64,000 bases of DNA from Nitratireductor sp. XY-223. GTDB lineage: Bacteria > Pseudomonadota > Alphaproteobacteria > Rhizobiales > Rhizobiaceae. The stretch is taken from NCBI RefSeq assembly GCF_004959855.1, contig NZ_SPNT01000002.1:248001-312000 (forward strand), in the 5' to 3' direction. A program made the translations under genes and the position numbers. Below, piece after piece: positions 8,898-17,779 of the stretch. Under the pieces are notes generated by a model that saw only the letters and a list, made by a program, of their open reading frames with translations, was not told the origin of the DNA and made no database searches. Every line of letters begins with the position of its first letter. The first letter of the stretch is position 1.

Positions 8898-9049
8898 CGG
8901 TGATTCCAAAAGTGAGCCCCTGAGATCAATGACTTATTGGACTCGTTATAAACAGTGTTGCAACCGCCAAGCAAAAGACATAGGTTCCGCGCGAAATCAA
9001 GACTGTGCCGGTTTCGGGGATGAACCGGTTTGACAAGGAGCCCGTGCGA

Positions 9050-9814
9050 ATGAACTCCTCATTTCTCAACGCCGCGGCCGGTGCCTTTCTCGCCGTCGCT
9101 TTCGTTGTAATGACCGTTTCCATCGCATCCGACGCGATCTTCCATTCCAGCGAACCGGAAGCGGAAGGTTTTGCGCTCGAGGCCAGCGAAGGTGCCACGG
9201 CCACCGCTTCGGCGGGTGAGGAAGATACGCTTGAGCCGATTTCCCCGCTGCTCGCCAGCGCCAGCATCGAAGGCGGTCAAAGGGCCTTCCGCAAATGCGC
9301 CGCCTGCCACACGGTCGATGAAGGCGGCGCCAACCGTGTCGGACCCAACCTTTGGGACGTTGTCGACCGTCCCGTGGCTGCCGCCGCGGGCTTCGGCTAT
9401 TCGACGGCGATGCAGGACTATTCCGAGGGCGGCGAGAAGAAGTGGCACTATGAGAACCTCAACGCCTTTCTCGAGGCGCCGCGCCGCTACATGCGCGGCA
9501 CGGCCATGGGATTTGCCGGCGTGAAAAAAGCCGACGAGCGCGCCGACCTCATCGCCTATATGCGCTCGCTGAGCGATTCACCGGCGCCGCTGCCGAGCGA
9601 AGAGGACATGGCGCCGGCTTCCGAGGAGACTGAACCGGCCGCCGAAGAGGCCGCGGTTTCGGATACGGCTCCGGCCGACGACGCCGCCGCGAGCGATGCC
9701 GACAAGCCCGAGATGACGGAAGGTTCTGCAGCCGAGGACGGCGAGAAGCCGGCCATGACGGAAGAATCCTCGGCGACCGAAGAGGAAAAGCCGGAACCGT
9801 CGGCGACCGAATAG
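9050..9814 (+). CDS. cycM: membrane-anchored cytochrome c (CycM-like) with long acidic tail
   Basis: 254 residues. An uncleaved-looking N-terminal anchor (residues 8-28) tethers a class I cytochrome c domain to the periplasmic face of the inner membrane. The haem site is C83-A-A-C86-H87, and M153 in TAMGFAG is the probable sixth ligand. CycM-type c552 carries electrons from the bc1 complex to terminal oxidase. Residues about 178-254 form an unusual Pro/Ala/Glu-rich tail with loose repeats (KPEMTE, KPAMTEE). AAGGAG at 9035-9040 supports the ATG at 9050 over a start 45 bp upstream. Followed by a strong terminator. Confidence 0.85.
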   Translation: MNSSFLNAAAGAFLAVAFVVMTVSIASDAIFHSSEPEAEGFALEASEGATATASAGEEDTLEPISPLLASASIEGGQRAFRKCAACHTVDEGGANRVGPNLWDVVDRPVAAAAGFGYSTAMQDYSEGGEKKWHYENLNAFLEAPRRYMRGTAMGFAGVKKADERADLIAYMRSLSDSPAPLPSEEDMAPASEETEPAAEEAAVSDTAPADDAAASDADKPEMTEGSAAEDGEKPAMTEESSATEEEKPEPSATE

Positions 9815-9839
9815 TTTCACACAATTGTGTAGCGGAAAG

Positions 9840-9862
9840 GCCGGGCCCAGCCCGGCTTTTTT
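9840..9862 (+). terminator. Rho-independent terminator after the cytochrome gene
   Basis: A 7-bp stem GCCGGGC / GCCCGGC (9840-9846 with 9850-9856) with a CCA loop is followed by six T residues at 9857-9862. It lies 25 bp after the cytochrome stop codon. Confidence 0.9.
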
Positions 9863-10001
9863 GTTGCTATCGGCAGCGCGCCGTCATTCATGCCTGTTCT
9901 TTGTCACAATTTGCCCTATTGTCAGACGCGGGCGACGCATTGAACATGGTCCGCCCTTCCGGCAATATCGCAGGATGTGGTCGGACAATCAGGAGACTGT
10001 T

Positions 10002-11867
10002 TTGACGGTTTATTTGCTGTTCAAACGCAAAGCGCCCGCAGCGGCGATCGCCGCATTACTTTTGACCGGACTTTTCACGACAATCGATCCCTGCGCGACG
10101 CTCGCCGACGACCGGGTCTGGCGTCACGGCGCTTCGCTGATCAGCGAACCGAAATATCCGCCGGACTTCAAACGGTTCGACTATGTCAATCCGGATGCGC
10201 CGAAGGGCGGCCGGGTCAATGTGTCGGCCGGCGGGACTTTCGACACGCTGAACCCGATCCTGGCAAAAGGGGAATTGGCGCAGGGCATGGGCCTCGTCTA
10301 CGAGACCCTGATGGCGCCGGCCATGGATGAAATCTCGACCGAGTACGGCCTGATCGCCGAGGCCGTCAGCTATCCGGACGATTATTCCTCCGTAAGCTAC
10401 CGGCTGCGGCCGGAGGCGCGCTGGCACGATGGCGAGCCGGTAACCGTCGAGGATGTCATCTGGAGCTTCGAGAAAGCCGTCGAACTCGATCCGCAGCGCC
10501 AGTTCTACTACCAGCACGTGACCGGCGCCGAGAAAACCGGCGAGAACGAGGTGACCTTCACCTTCGACGAGAAGAACAACCGCGAGCTGCCGCAGATCAT
10601 CGGCCAGCTGCTCGTCCTGCCGAAACACTGGTGGGAAGGAACGGACGCGGCGGGCAGGCAACGCTCGATCGAGGCGACGACGCTGGAGCCGCCGGTCGGG
10701 TCCGGCCCCTACCGGATTGCCCGGCTGTCGCCGGGCTCGACCGTGCTCTTCGAACAGGTCGACGACTACTGGGGCAAGGACCTGCCGGTCAATGTCGGCG
10801 GCAACAATTACGGCGAGATCAACTATACCTATTTCGCCGACCGCAATGTCGAATTCGAGGCATTCAAGGCCGGCACGATCGATTTCTGGGTCGAGAACGC
10901 CGCCAAGCGCTGGGCCAACGAGTACAACTTCCCGGCCGCACGGGACGGGCGCATCGTGCGCGAGGAGCTGGAAAATCCCTACCGGTCCTCGGGCGTCATG
11001 GTCGGCTTCATTCCCAACCTGCGGCGCGACAAGTTCAAGGACCCGCTGGTCCGCAAGGCGCTGAACCACGCATTCGACTTCGAAGACCTCAACCGCACGA
11101 TCTTTTTCGACCAGTATCAGCGCATCGACAGCTTCTTCTACGGAACGGAGCTCTCCGGCAGCGGAAAACCGGAGGGCCGGGTGCTGGAGATCCTGGAGTC
11201 CGTACGCGACAAGGTGCCGGCGGAGGTCTTTTCAACGGCCTATGAGAACCCGGTCGGCGGCGACCCGCAAAAACAGCGCAACAACTTGCGTGAGGCGGTG
11301 CGACTGTTCCGTGAGGCCGGCTACGAGATCCGCGGCGGCAAGATGGTCAATGCCGAGACGGGCGAGCCCTTCACCTTTGAAATCATGCTCAACGGCCCGA
11401 TCATCGAGCGCGTGGCGCTTCCCTATGTGGAGAACCTGAAAAAGATTGGCGTCGACGCCACGGTCCGCTCGGTCGATGCGGCGCAATATGCAAACCGCGA
11501 GCGCAGCCGCGACTTCGACATCATCTACAATGCCTGGGGGCAGTCGCTGTCGCCGGGCAACGAACAGTTCGAATACTGGGGTTCGGCGGCGGCGGACCGG
11601 CAGGGTTCCGCGAACTATGCCGGCATTGCCGACGAAGGCGTCGACGAACTTATCAAGATGGTGGTCTTCGCCGCCGACCGGGAGGAGCTGATCGCGGCGA
11701 CGCAGGCCCTCGACCGGGTGCTGCTGGCGCATCAGTATATCATTCCGAGCTACACCAGCCGGGTGGCGCGCATCGCCTATTCGGACCGGCTGGCGCATCC
11801 CGATCCGCTGCCCACCTATTCGGTCGGATTTCCGACGATCTGGTGGTCGAAGGACGCGGCGCAATAA
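10002..11867 (+). CDS. peptide ABC transporter substrate-binding protein (YejA-type), Sec-exported
   Basis: About 621 residues, family 5 extracellular solute-binding protein of the YejA/oligopeptide class. Chosen start is the TTG at 10002, because AGGAG (9991-9995) sits 6 nt upstream and gives a clean signal peptide (FKRKAPAAAIAALLLTGLFTTIDPCATLADD); an ATG at 9975 is the alternative but lacks a ribosome site. Body motifs include YPPDFKRFDYVNPDAPKGGRVNVSAGGTFDTLNP, RPEARWHDGEPVTVEDVIWSFE and a C-terminal PTYSVGFPTIWWSKD. First gene of a five-gene transporter operon; a second, similar binding protein follows 3 bp later. Confidence 0.9.
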   Translation: MTVYLLFKRKAPAAAIAALLLTGLFTTIDPCATLADDRVWRHGASLISEPKYPPDFKRFDYVNPDAPKGGRVNVSAGGTFDTLNPILAKGELAQGMGLVYETLMAPAMDEISTEYGLIAEAVSYPDDYSSVSYRLRPEARWHDGEPVTVEDVIWSFEKAVELDPQRQFYYQHVTGAEKTGENEVTFTFDEKNNRELPQIIGQLLVLPKHWWEGTDAAGRQRSIEATTLEPPVGSGPYRIARLSPGSTVLFEQVDDYWGKDLPVNVGGNNYGEINYTYFADRNVEFEAFKAGTIDFWVENAAKRWANEYNFPAARDGRIVREELENPYRSSGVMVGFIPNLRRDKFKDPLVRKALNHAFDFEDLNRTIFFDQYQRIDSFFYGTELSGSGKPEGRVLEILESVRDKVPAEVFSTAYENPVGGDPQKQRNNLREAVRLFREAGYEIRGGKMVNAETGEPFTFEIMLNGPIIERVALPYVENLKKIGVDATVRSVDAAQYANRERSRDFDIIYNAWGQSLSPGNEQFEYWGSAAADRQGSANYAGIADEGVDELIKMVVFAADREELIAATQALDRVLLAHQYIIPSYTSRVARIAYSDRLAHPDPLPTYSVGFPTIWWSKDAAQ

Positions 11868-11870
11868 ACC

Positions 11871-13763
11871 ATGACCTACCCGGCCGACCGACTGAAAAGA
11901 CCCCTCACCCGTCGCGGGTTCCTTGCCGCCTCGGGCGCCGCGGCCGCCAGCCTGGCGATCCCGGCGCGCCTCGCCTTCGCGAAGAACCCGGCGGGTGAGA
12001 AACTGCACGGCATTTCCGCCTTCGGCGAACTCGGCTACCAACCGGATTTCAAACATTTCAACTTTGTAAACCCGGACGCGCCGAAAGGCGGAACCTTTTC
12101 GTTCCTGCCGCCCAACTGGTACTACAACCAGAACTACCAGACCTTCAACACGCTCAACACTTTCATTCTGCGCGGCGATGCGCCGCCGCGCATGGAGCTG
12201 TGCTTTGACGAACTGATGGTGCGGGCCATCGACGAGCCGGACGCGCTCTACTGCCACCTGGCCGAATGGGTTGAGAGCTCGGAAGACCGCAATACCTGGC
12301 GTTTCGGCATCCGCCCGCAAGCGCGGTTCCACGACGGCACGCCGGTAACGTCCAGGGATGCCGTCTTCAGCTTCCTGACGCTGAAGGAAGACGGACATCC
12401 GACCATCTCGACAACGCTGCGCGACCTGACCGACGCGGTGGCTCTCGACGAGAGAACCGTCGAAATCCGGTTCTCCGGCGATCAATCGGCGCAATCGATC
12501 CTGTCGGCGGCGAATATCCGGGTGCTGTCGGCCGTCTATTACGACACCCACGACTTCACCAGCGGCTCGCTCGACGTGCCGCTGTCGTCTGGCCCCTACA
12601 GGCCCGGCCGGTTCGAGCCGGGCAAGTTCATCGATTTCGAACGGGTGGAAGACTATTGGGCGCGCGATCTTCCGACCGCGCGCGGTCTCGACAATTTCGA
12701 CGCGCTGCGGCTTGAATTCTTCGCCGAGCGGCAGGCCGGTTTCGAAGCCTTCAAGAAGGGCGACATCGTCTACCGCGAGGAATTCACCTCCAAGACCTGG
12801 GCGCTTGAGTACAATTTTCCCGCCATTACAGACGGCCGGGTGGTCAAGACGACATTCCCGTCCGAAAAACGTCCGATCATGCAGGCCTGGGCGGTCAACC
12901 AGCGGCGCCCCAAATTCGCGGACATCCGCGTGCGCGAGGCAATCAATCTGTGTTTCGACTACGAATGGACCAACGACAAGATCTTCTACGGCGCCTATAC
13001 GCGGTCGCAGTCGCTGTTCCAGCGTTCGGAATTCGTCGCCTCCGGCCTGCCCGACGAGGCGGAACTCGCACTGCTCGAGCCGATCCGCGGCCGGGTGCCG
13101 CCCGCGACCTTCGGCGAGGCGGTGCTGCAGCCGGTTTCCGACGGCTCGGGACGCGACCGCCAATTGCTCCGCCGGGCCGTGAAACTGCTCAACGATGCCG
13201 GTTGGAGCCGCCAGGGCACGGTGCTTCAGAAGGATGGCGCACCGTTGACCGTCGAGGTGATGATCCGGTCACCGGTCTTCGAGCGGCTGCTTTCCGGATT
13301 TGTCGAGAACATGCGCCGCATCGGCATCGACGCGTCGATCCGGCTGGTCGATCCGGCGCAGTTCCAGCTGCGCCTCGACGAGTTCGATTTCGACATGGTC
13401 GGATATTCCGTGTCGTTCGAGGCCACACCGACCGCCGAATCCTTACGGACAATGTTCGCGCCGCAGACCGCCAACCGGCCCGGCTCCATGAACCTTCCGG
13501 GCGTCGATGACCCGGTCTACGAACAATTGCTGGACTACGTCGAGGCCGCGGAGAACAGGGCGGAGCTGATTACGGCGATGCGGGTCATCGACCGGGTCAA
13601 CCGGGCGCGCCAGGACTGGATACCCAACTGGTATTCGGCCAACCACAGGGTTGCCTATTGGGACATGTTCGGCTTCAAGGATCCCAAGCCCGACTACGAA
13701 TGGCCGGTGGAACGGCTCTGGTGGCTCGATCAGGAAAAGGCAATTAAGATTGGCAAGGCCTGA
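11871..13763 (+). CDS. peptide ABC transporter substrate-binding protein (YejA-type), Tat-exported
   Basis: 630 residues, paralogous to the preceding binding protein (shared PDFKHFNFVNPDAPKGGTFSF and RPQARFHDGTPVTSRDAVFSF), but with a twin-arginine signal LTRRGFLAASGAAAASLAIPARLAFA instead of a Sec signal. Begins 3 bp after its paralogue. Periplasmic capture of peptides for the YejBEF-like permease downstream is the expected role. The different export route and divergent sequence suggest that the two proteins widen substrate range rather than being a fresh duplication. Confidence 0.9.
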   Translation: MTYPADRLKRPLTRRGFLAASGAAAASLAIPARLAFAKNPAGEKLHGISAFGELGYQPDFKHFNFVNPDAPKGGTFSFLPPNWYYNQNYQTFNTLNTFILRGDAPPRMELCFDELMVRAIDEPDALYCHLAEWVESSEDRNTWRFGIRPQARFHDGTPVTSRDAVFSFLTLKEDGHPTISTTLRDLTDAVALDERTVEIRFSGDQSAQSILSAANIRVLSAVYYDTHDFTSGSLDVPLSSGPYRPGRFEPGKFIDFERVEDYWARDLPTARGLDNFDALRLEFFAERQAGFEAFKKGDIVYREEFTSKTWALEYNFPAITDGRVVKTTFPSEKRPIMQAWAVNQRRPKFADIRVREAINLCFDYEWTNDKIFYGAYTRSQSLFQRSEFVASGLPDEAELALLEPIRGRVPPATFGEAVLQPVSDGSGRDRQLLRRAVKLLNDAGWSRQGTVLQKDGAPLTVEVMIRSPVFERLLSGFVENMRRIGIDASIRLVDPAQFQLRLDEFDFDMVGYSVSFEATPTAESLRTMFAPQTANRPGSMNLPGVDDPVYEQLLDYVEAAENRAELITAMRVIDRVNRARQDWIPNWYSANHRVAYWDMFGFKDPKPDYEWPVERLWWLDQEKAIKIGKA

Positions 13764-13802
13764 TACAAACAACAATAAGAACAAGCAGGGGAATAAAGAC
13801 TA

Positions 13803-14900
13803 ATGGGCGCCTATATCATCAGGCGGCTGCTTTTGATGATCCCGACCATCATCGGGATCATGGGCATTACCTTCCTTGTGATCCAGTTCGCACCCGGCGG
13901 CCCGGTCGAACAGGTGATCGCCGAGCTGACCGGCCAGGGCAATTCGGCGCTCGACCGCATTTCCGGCAGCGGCGACTTCCAGACCCAGCCGACGGCCAGC
14001 GGCGACGACTTCTCCTCCAAATACCGCGGTGCCCAGGGCCTCGATCCAGAATTCATCGCCAAGCTCGAGAAGCAGTTCGGTTTCGACAAGCCGCCGCTCG
14101 AGCGGTTCCTGACCATGATGTGGAACTATATCCGCTTCGATTTCGGCGAGAGTTACTTCCGCGACGTGACGGTGATCGACCTGATCATCGAGAAAATGCC
14201 CGTCTCGATCTCGCTGGGCGTGTGGATCCTGCTGATATCCTACATCATTTCCATTCCGCTCGGCGTGCGCAAGGCGGTGGCGGACGGCTCGCGCTTCGAC
14301 ATCTGGACCTCCGGCGTGATCATTGTCGCCTACGCGGTTCCCGGCTTCCTGTTTGGCATCCTGCTGATCATCCTGTTCGCCGGCGGATCGTTCTTCGACT
14401 GGTTCCCGCTGCGCGGCCTCGTCTCCGACAATTTCGCCGAGCTTTCCTGGTGGGAAAAGATCATCGACTATTTCTGGCACCTGACACTGCCGCTGATTTC
14501 GCTTTCGCTCGCCGCCTTCGCCACGACGACGCTGCTGACCAAGAATTCCTTCATCGACGAGATCCGCAAGCAGTACGTCACGACGGCGCGCGCCAAGGGC
14601 CTGACGGAGCGGCAGGTGCTTTACGGCCATGTCTTCCGCAACGCCATGCTGATCATCATCGCCGGCTTCCCCGCGGCCTTCATCACCGCGTTCTTTACCG
14701 GATCGCTGCTGATCGAGACCATTTTCTCGCTCGACGGCCTCGGCCGCCTCGGTTACCAGTCGGTGCTGAACCGCGACTATCCGGTGGTCTTCGGCACGCT
14801 CTTCATCTTCTCGCTGATGGGCCTCGTCGTCGGTCTCATATCCGACCTCATCTACACCTGGGTCGATCCGCGCATCGACTTCGAACGGCGAGACGTCTGA
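13803..14900 (+). CDS. yejB: peptide ABC transporter permease, YejB-type
   Basis: 365 residues, inner-membrane permease of the DppB/YejB group. N-terminal MGAYIIRRLLLMIPTIIGIMGITFLVIQFAPGGPVEQ is characteristic, followed by a periplasmic insertion of about 85 residues, then about five more membrane helices. The cytoplasmic EAA loop that contacts the ATPase appears as YVTTARAKGLTERQVLYGHVFRNA. GGGGAATAAAG precedes the ATG. It pairs with the adjacent YejE-like permease, whose start is 1 bp after this stop. Confidence 0.92.
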   Translation: MGAYIIRRLLLMIPTIIGIMGITFLVIQFAPGGPVEQVIAELTGQGNSALDRISGSGDFQTQPTASGDDFSSKYRGAQGLDPEFIAKLEKQFGFDKPPLERFLTMMWNYIRFDFGESYFRDVTVIDLIIEKMPVSISLGVWILLISYIISIPLGVRKAVADGSRFDIWTSGVIIVAYAVPGFLFGILLIILFAGGSFFDWFPLRGLVSDNFAELSWWEKIIDYFWHLTLPLISLSLAAFATTTLLTKNSFIDEIRKQYVTTARAKGLTERQVLYGHVFRNAMLIIIAGFPAAFITAFFTGSLLIETIFSLDGLGRLGYQSVLNRDYPVVFGTLFIFSLMGLVVGLISDLIYTWVDPRIDFERRDV

Positions 14901-14901
14901 C

Positions 14902-16047
14902 ATGGACCAGAGCGTCAGACAGACCGTGGAAGTGCCGACCGGGCCGCCGTCCGGCTTTTTCTCGCCGACGGCGAAACGGCGCTGGCGCAACTTCAAGGCC
15001 AACCGCCGCGGCTACTGGTCGTTCTGGATATTCCTCGTCATTTTCGTACTCAGCCTCGGCGCCGAGCTGATCGCCAACGACAGGCCGATCCTCGCTTCCT
15101 ACAAGGGCGAGCTGCTGGTGCCGGTGCTTGTCGACTACCCGGAGGAGAAGTTCGGCGGATTCCTGGCGCGAACCGATTATCGCGACCCGTTCATCCGCGA
15201 CGAGATCGAGGCCAACGGATGGATGCTGTGGCCGCCGGTCCGCTATTCATACCGGACAGCCAATTCCTATATCCCCAGCTCGGCGCCGACGCGGCCCTTC
15301 TGGCTGATGAGCAAGGAGGAGCGGTGCTCTGCCTATCCGCTGGGGGTCGATGACCCGGACTGCATCATCGGCAACATGAACTGGCTCGGCACCGACGACC
15401 AGGCCCGTGACGTGTTTGCGCGCATGATCTACGGCTTCCGTATCTCGGTGCTGTTCGGACTGGCGCTGACGAGCCTTTCGGCGATTATCGGCGTGTCGGC
15501 AGGAGCGGTGCAGGGCTATTTCGGCGGCTGGACGGATCTGTTGTTGCAGCGCTTCATCGAGATCTGGTCGTCGATGCCGGTGCTCTACATCCTGCTCATC
15601 ATGGCGGCCATCCTGCCGCCCGGATTCTGGATCCTGCTCGGCATCATGCTGCTGTTTTCCTGGGTGGCCTTTGTCGGCGTGGTGCGGGCCGAGTTCCTGC
15701 GCGCCCGCAATTTCGAATATGTCAACGCGGCGCGGGCGCTCGGCGTCGGCAACACGACGATCATCTTCCGGCACCTTCTGCCCAATGCCATGGTGGCGAC
15801 GCTCACCTTCCTGCCGTTCATCCTGTCCGGGTCGATCACGACGCTGACCTCGCTCGACTTCCTCGGCTTCGGCATGCCGCCGGGTTCGCCGTCGCTCGGC
15901 GAGCTGATCGCCCAGGGCAAGAACAACCTGCAGGCGCCGTGGCTCGGGCTGACGGCCTTCTTCGTCATCTCCATCATGCTGTCGCTGCTGATCTTCGTCG
16001 GCGAGGCAACGCGCGACGCCTTCGATCCGAGAAAGACATTCCAATGA
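14902..16047 (+). CDS. yejE: peptide ABC transporter permease, YejE-type
   Basis: 381 residues, second permease subunit. N-terminal SPTAKRRWRNFKANRRGYWSFWIFL is the usual DppC/YejE opening; a long periplasmic region (residues about 60-165) contains Cys residues (ERCSAYPLGVDDPDCIIG) that could form a disulphide. The EAA loop reads EYVNAARALGVGNTTIIFRHLLPNA. The stop overlaps the following ATPase start as ATGA (16044-16047), indicating coupled translation. Confidence 0.92.
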   Translation: MDQSVRQTVEVPTGPPSGFFSPTAKRRWRNFKANRRGYWSFWIFLVIFVLSLGAELIANDRPILASYKGELLVPVLVDYPEEKFGGFLARTDYRDPFIRDEIEANGWMLWPPVRYSYRTANSYIPSSAPTRPFWLMSKEERCSAYPLGVDDPDCIIGNMNWLGTDDQARDVFARMIYGFRISVLFGLALTSLSAIIGVSAGAVQGYFGGWTDLLLQRFIEIWSSMPVLYILLIMAAILPPGFWILLGIMLLFSWVAFVGVVRAEFLRARNFEYVNAARALGVGNTTIIFRHLLPNAMVATLTFLPFILSGSITTLTSLDFLGFGMPPGSPSLGELIAQGKNNLQAPWLGLTAFFVISIMLSLLIFVGEATRDAFDPRKTFQ

Positions 16048-17672
16048 CCGGACCGCTTGTTTCCATACGCGATCTTTCGGTCGAGTTCCGCCAGGGCGAG
16101 GACCGGACCCTCGCCGTCGACCGGGTGTCCTTCGACATCGGCCGGGGCGAGACCGTGGCACTGGTGGGCGAATCGGGTTCCGGCAAGTCCGTCACGGCGC
16201 TCTCGGTCCTGAAGCTCCTGCCCTATCCGGCGGCCAGCCACCCGTCCGGTTCGGTCCTGTTCAAGGGCGATGACCTGCTTAAGGCGGACGACACCAAGCT
16301 GCGCGACGTGCGCGGCAACGACGTGACGATGATCTTCCAGGAGCCGATGACCTCGCTCAACCCGCTGCACACGATCGAGCGGCAGATCGGCGAGATCCTC
16401 GGACTGCACCAGGGGCTCTACGACGAGGCGGCCCGAACGCGCACGCTGGAGCTTCTCAACCAGGTCGGTATCCGCGACCCGGAAAAGCGTCTCGGATCCT
16501 ATCCGCACGAGCTTTCCGGCGGGCAGCGGCAGCGGGTCATGATCGCCATGTCGCTGGCCAACCGCCCGGAGCTGCTGATCGCCGACGAGCCGACCACGGC
16601 GCTGGATGTTACGGTGCAGGCGCAGATCCTCGAACTGCTCAACCGGCTCAAGACCGACCACAAGATGTCGATGCTGTTCATCACCCACGATCTCGGCATC
16701 GTGCGCAAGATCTCCGACCGCGTGTGCGTCATGACGCAGGGAAAGATCGTCGAGGCCGGCCCGACACGGGAAATCTTCGAGAACCCGCAGCACGACTATA
16801 CCAAGCACCTGCTGGCGGCCGAGCCGCGGGGCGAGCCGCCGAAATCCGACGACAGCGCGCCGATCGTCATCGAAGGAAAGCAGGTCAAGGTCTGGTTCCC
16901 GATCAAGAAGGGGTTTCTCAGGCGCACGGCCGACTATATCAAGGCGGTCGATGGCATCGACCTGACGCTCAGGGCCGGCCAGACGCTCGGCATCGTCGGC
17001 GAATCCGGCTCGGGCAAGACGACGCTTGGCCTGGCGCTGACACGGCTGATCTCGTCGAAGGGCCAGATCGCCTTCGTCGGCAAGAATATCGAGAGTTACT
17101 CCTTTTCGGCGATGAAACCGCTGCGCAGCCAGATGCAGGTGGTGTTCCAGGATCCCTACGGATCGCTGTCGCCGCGCATGTCGATTGCCGAGATCGTCTC
17201 CGAGGGCCTGCGCATCCACGAACCGGGCCTCAGCCGCGACGAGCGTGACCGGCGCGTCGCGGCGGCGCTCGAGGAGGTCGGGCTCGATCCGTCGACCCGG
17301 TGGCGCTATCCGCATGAATTCTCCGGCGGGCAGCGCCAGCGCATCGCCATCGCGCGGGCCATGGTGCTCAATCCGCGCTTCGTCATGCTGGACGAGCCGA
17401 CCTCGGCGCTCGACATGAGCGTGCAGGCGCAGGTCGTCGACCTGCTGCGCAAGCTGCAGCGCGACCACAACCTCGCCTATCTCTTCATCAGCCACGACCT
17501 GAAGGTGGTGCGGGCGCTTGCCAACAACGTCATCGTCATGCGGTTCGGCAAGGTGGTCGAGCAGGGTCCGGCCCACCAGATCTTCGACGAACCGCAGACC
17601 GACTACACCAAGGCGCTGATGGCGGCGGCATTCGAGCTGGTGGCCACGACGTCGGGTGTGGTGAGCGACTAG
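16044..17672 (+). CDS. yejF: peptide ABC transporter ATP-binding protein, YejF-type (two ATPase domains)
   Basis: 542 residues with two complete ABC ATPase domains in one chain, as in YejF. First half: Walker A GESGSGKSVT, signature LSGGQRQRVMIAMSLA, Walker B LLIADEPTTALD. Second half: GESGSGKTTLG, FSGGQRQRIAIARAM, VMLDEPTSALD. The ATG at 16044 overlaps the yejE stop; an in-frame upstream extension is inside yejE and rejected. It energises uptake through YejBE. The operon appears to end here; no clear terminator hairpin is visible in the following 30 bp. Confidence 0.93.
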   Translation: MTGPLVSIRDLSVEFRQGEDRTLAVDRVSFDIGRGETVALVGESGSGKSVTALSVLKLLPYPAASHPSGSVLFKGDDLLKADDTKLRDVRGNDVTMIFQEPMTSLNPLHTIERQIGEILGLHQGLYDEAARTRTLELLNQVGIRDPEKRLGSYPHELSGGQRQRVMIAMSLANRPELLIADEPTTALDVTVQAQILELLNRLKTDHKMSMLFITHDLGIVRKISDRVCVMTQGKIVEAGPTREIFENPQHDYTKHLLAAEPRGEPPKSDDSAPIVIEGKQVKVWFPIKKGFLRRTADYIKAVDGIDLTLRAGQTLGIVGESGSGKTTLGLALTRLISSKGQIAFVGKNIESYSFSAMKPLRSQMQVVFQDPYGSLSPRMSIAEIVSEGLRIHEPGLSRDERDRRVAAALEEVGLDPSTRWRYPHEFSGGQRQRIAIARAMVLNPRFVMLDEPTSALDMSVQAQVVDLLRKLQRDHNLAYLFISHDLKVVRALANNVIVMRFGKVVEQGPAHQIFDEPQTDYTKALMAAAFELVATTSGVVSD

Positions 17673-17702
17673 CACATCTGCCCTTCATGGCCCGCCTTTT
17701 TA

Positions 17703-17729
17703 ACATATTGACAAACAGTGTCAATATGT
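17703..17729. promoter_or_regulatory. perfect palindrome, candidate repressor operator over the SDR promoter
   Basis: Arms ACATATTGACA (17703-17713) and TGTCAATATGT (17719-17729) are an exact 11-bp inverted repeat with a 5-bp spacer AACAG. The left arm contains a perfect TTGACA -35 hexamer (17708-17713), with a weak CATATG 17 bp further on. It lies 50 bp before the SDR gene. The size and symmetry suit a TetR- or MarR-type dimer; no such regulator gene is adjacent. Confidence 0.65.
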
Positions 17730-17779
17730 CCATATGAAGTCCAGTCGTTTTCCGACATCGTGCCGCGGGGACAGAACCG

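Noticed and set aside
11232-13163. Long antisense frame of over 640 codons under the second peptide-binding protein
   Set aside because: No family motifs; the sense strand encodes a complete Tat-exported binding protein.
15585-17675. Long antisense frame of about 700 codons under yejE/yejF
   Set aside because: Both sense genes carry all family motifs; the antisense product is a composition artefact.
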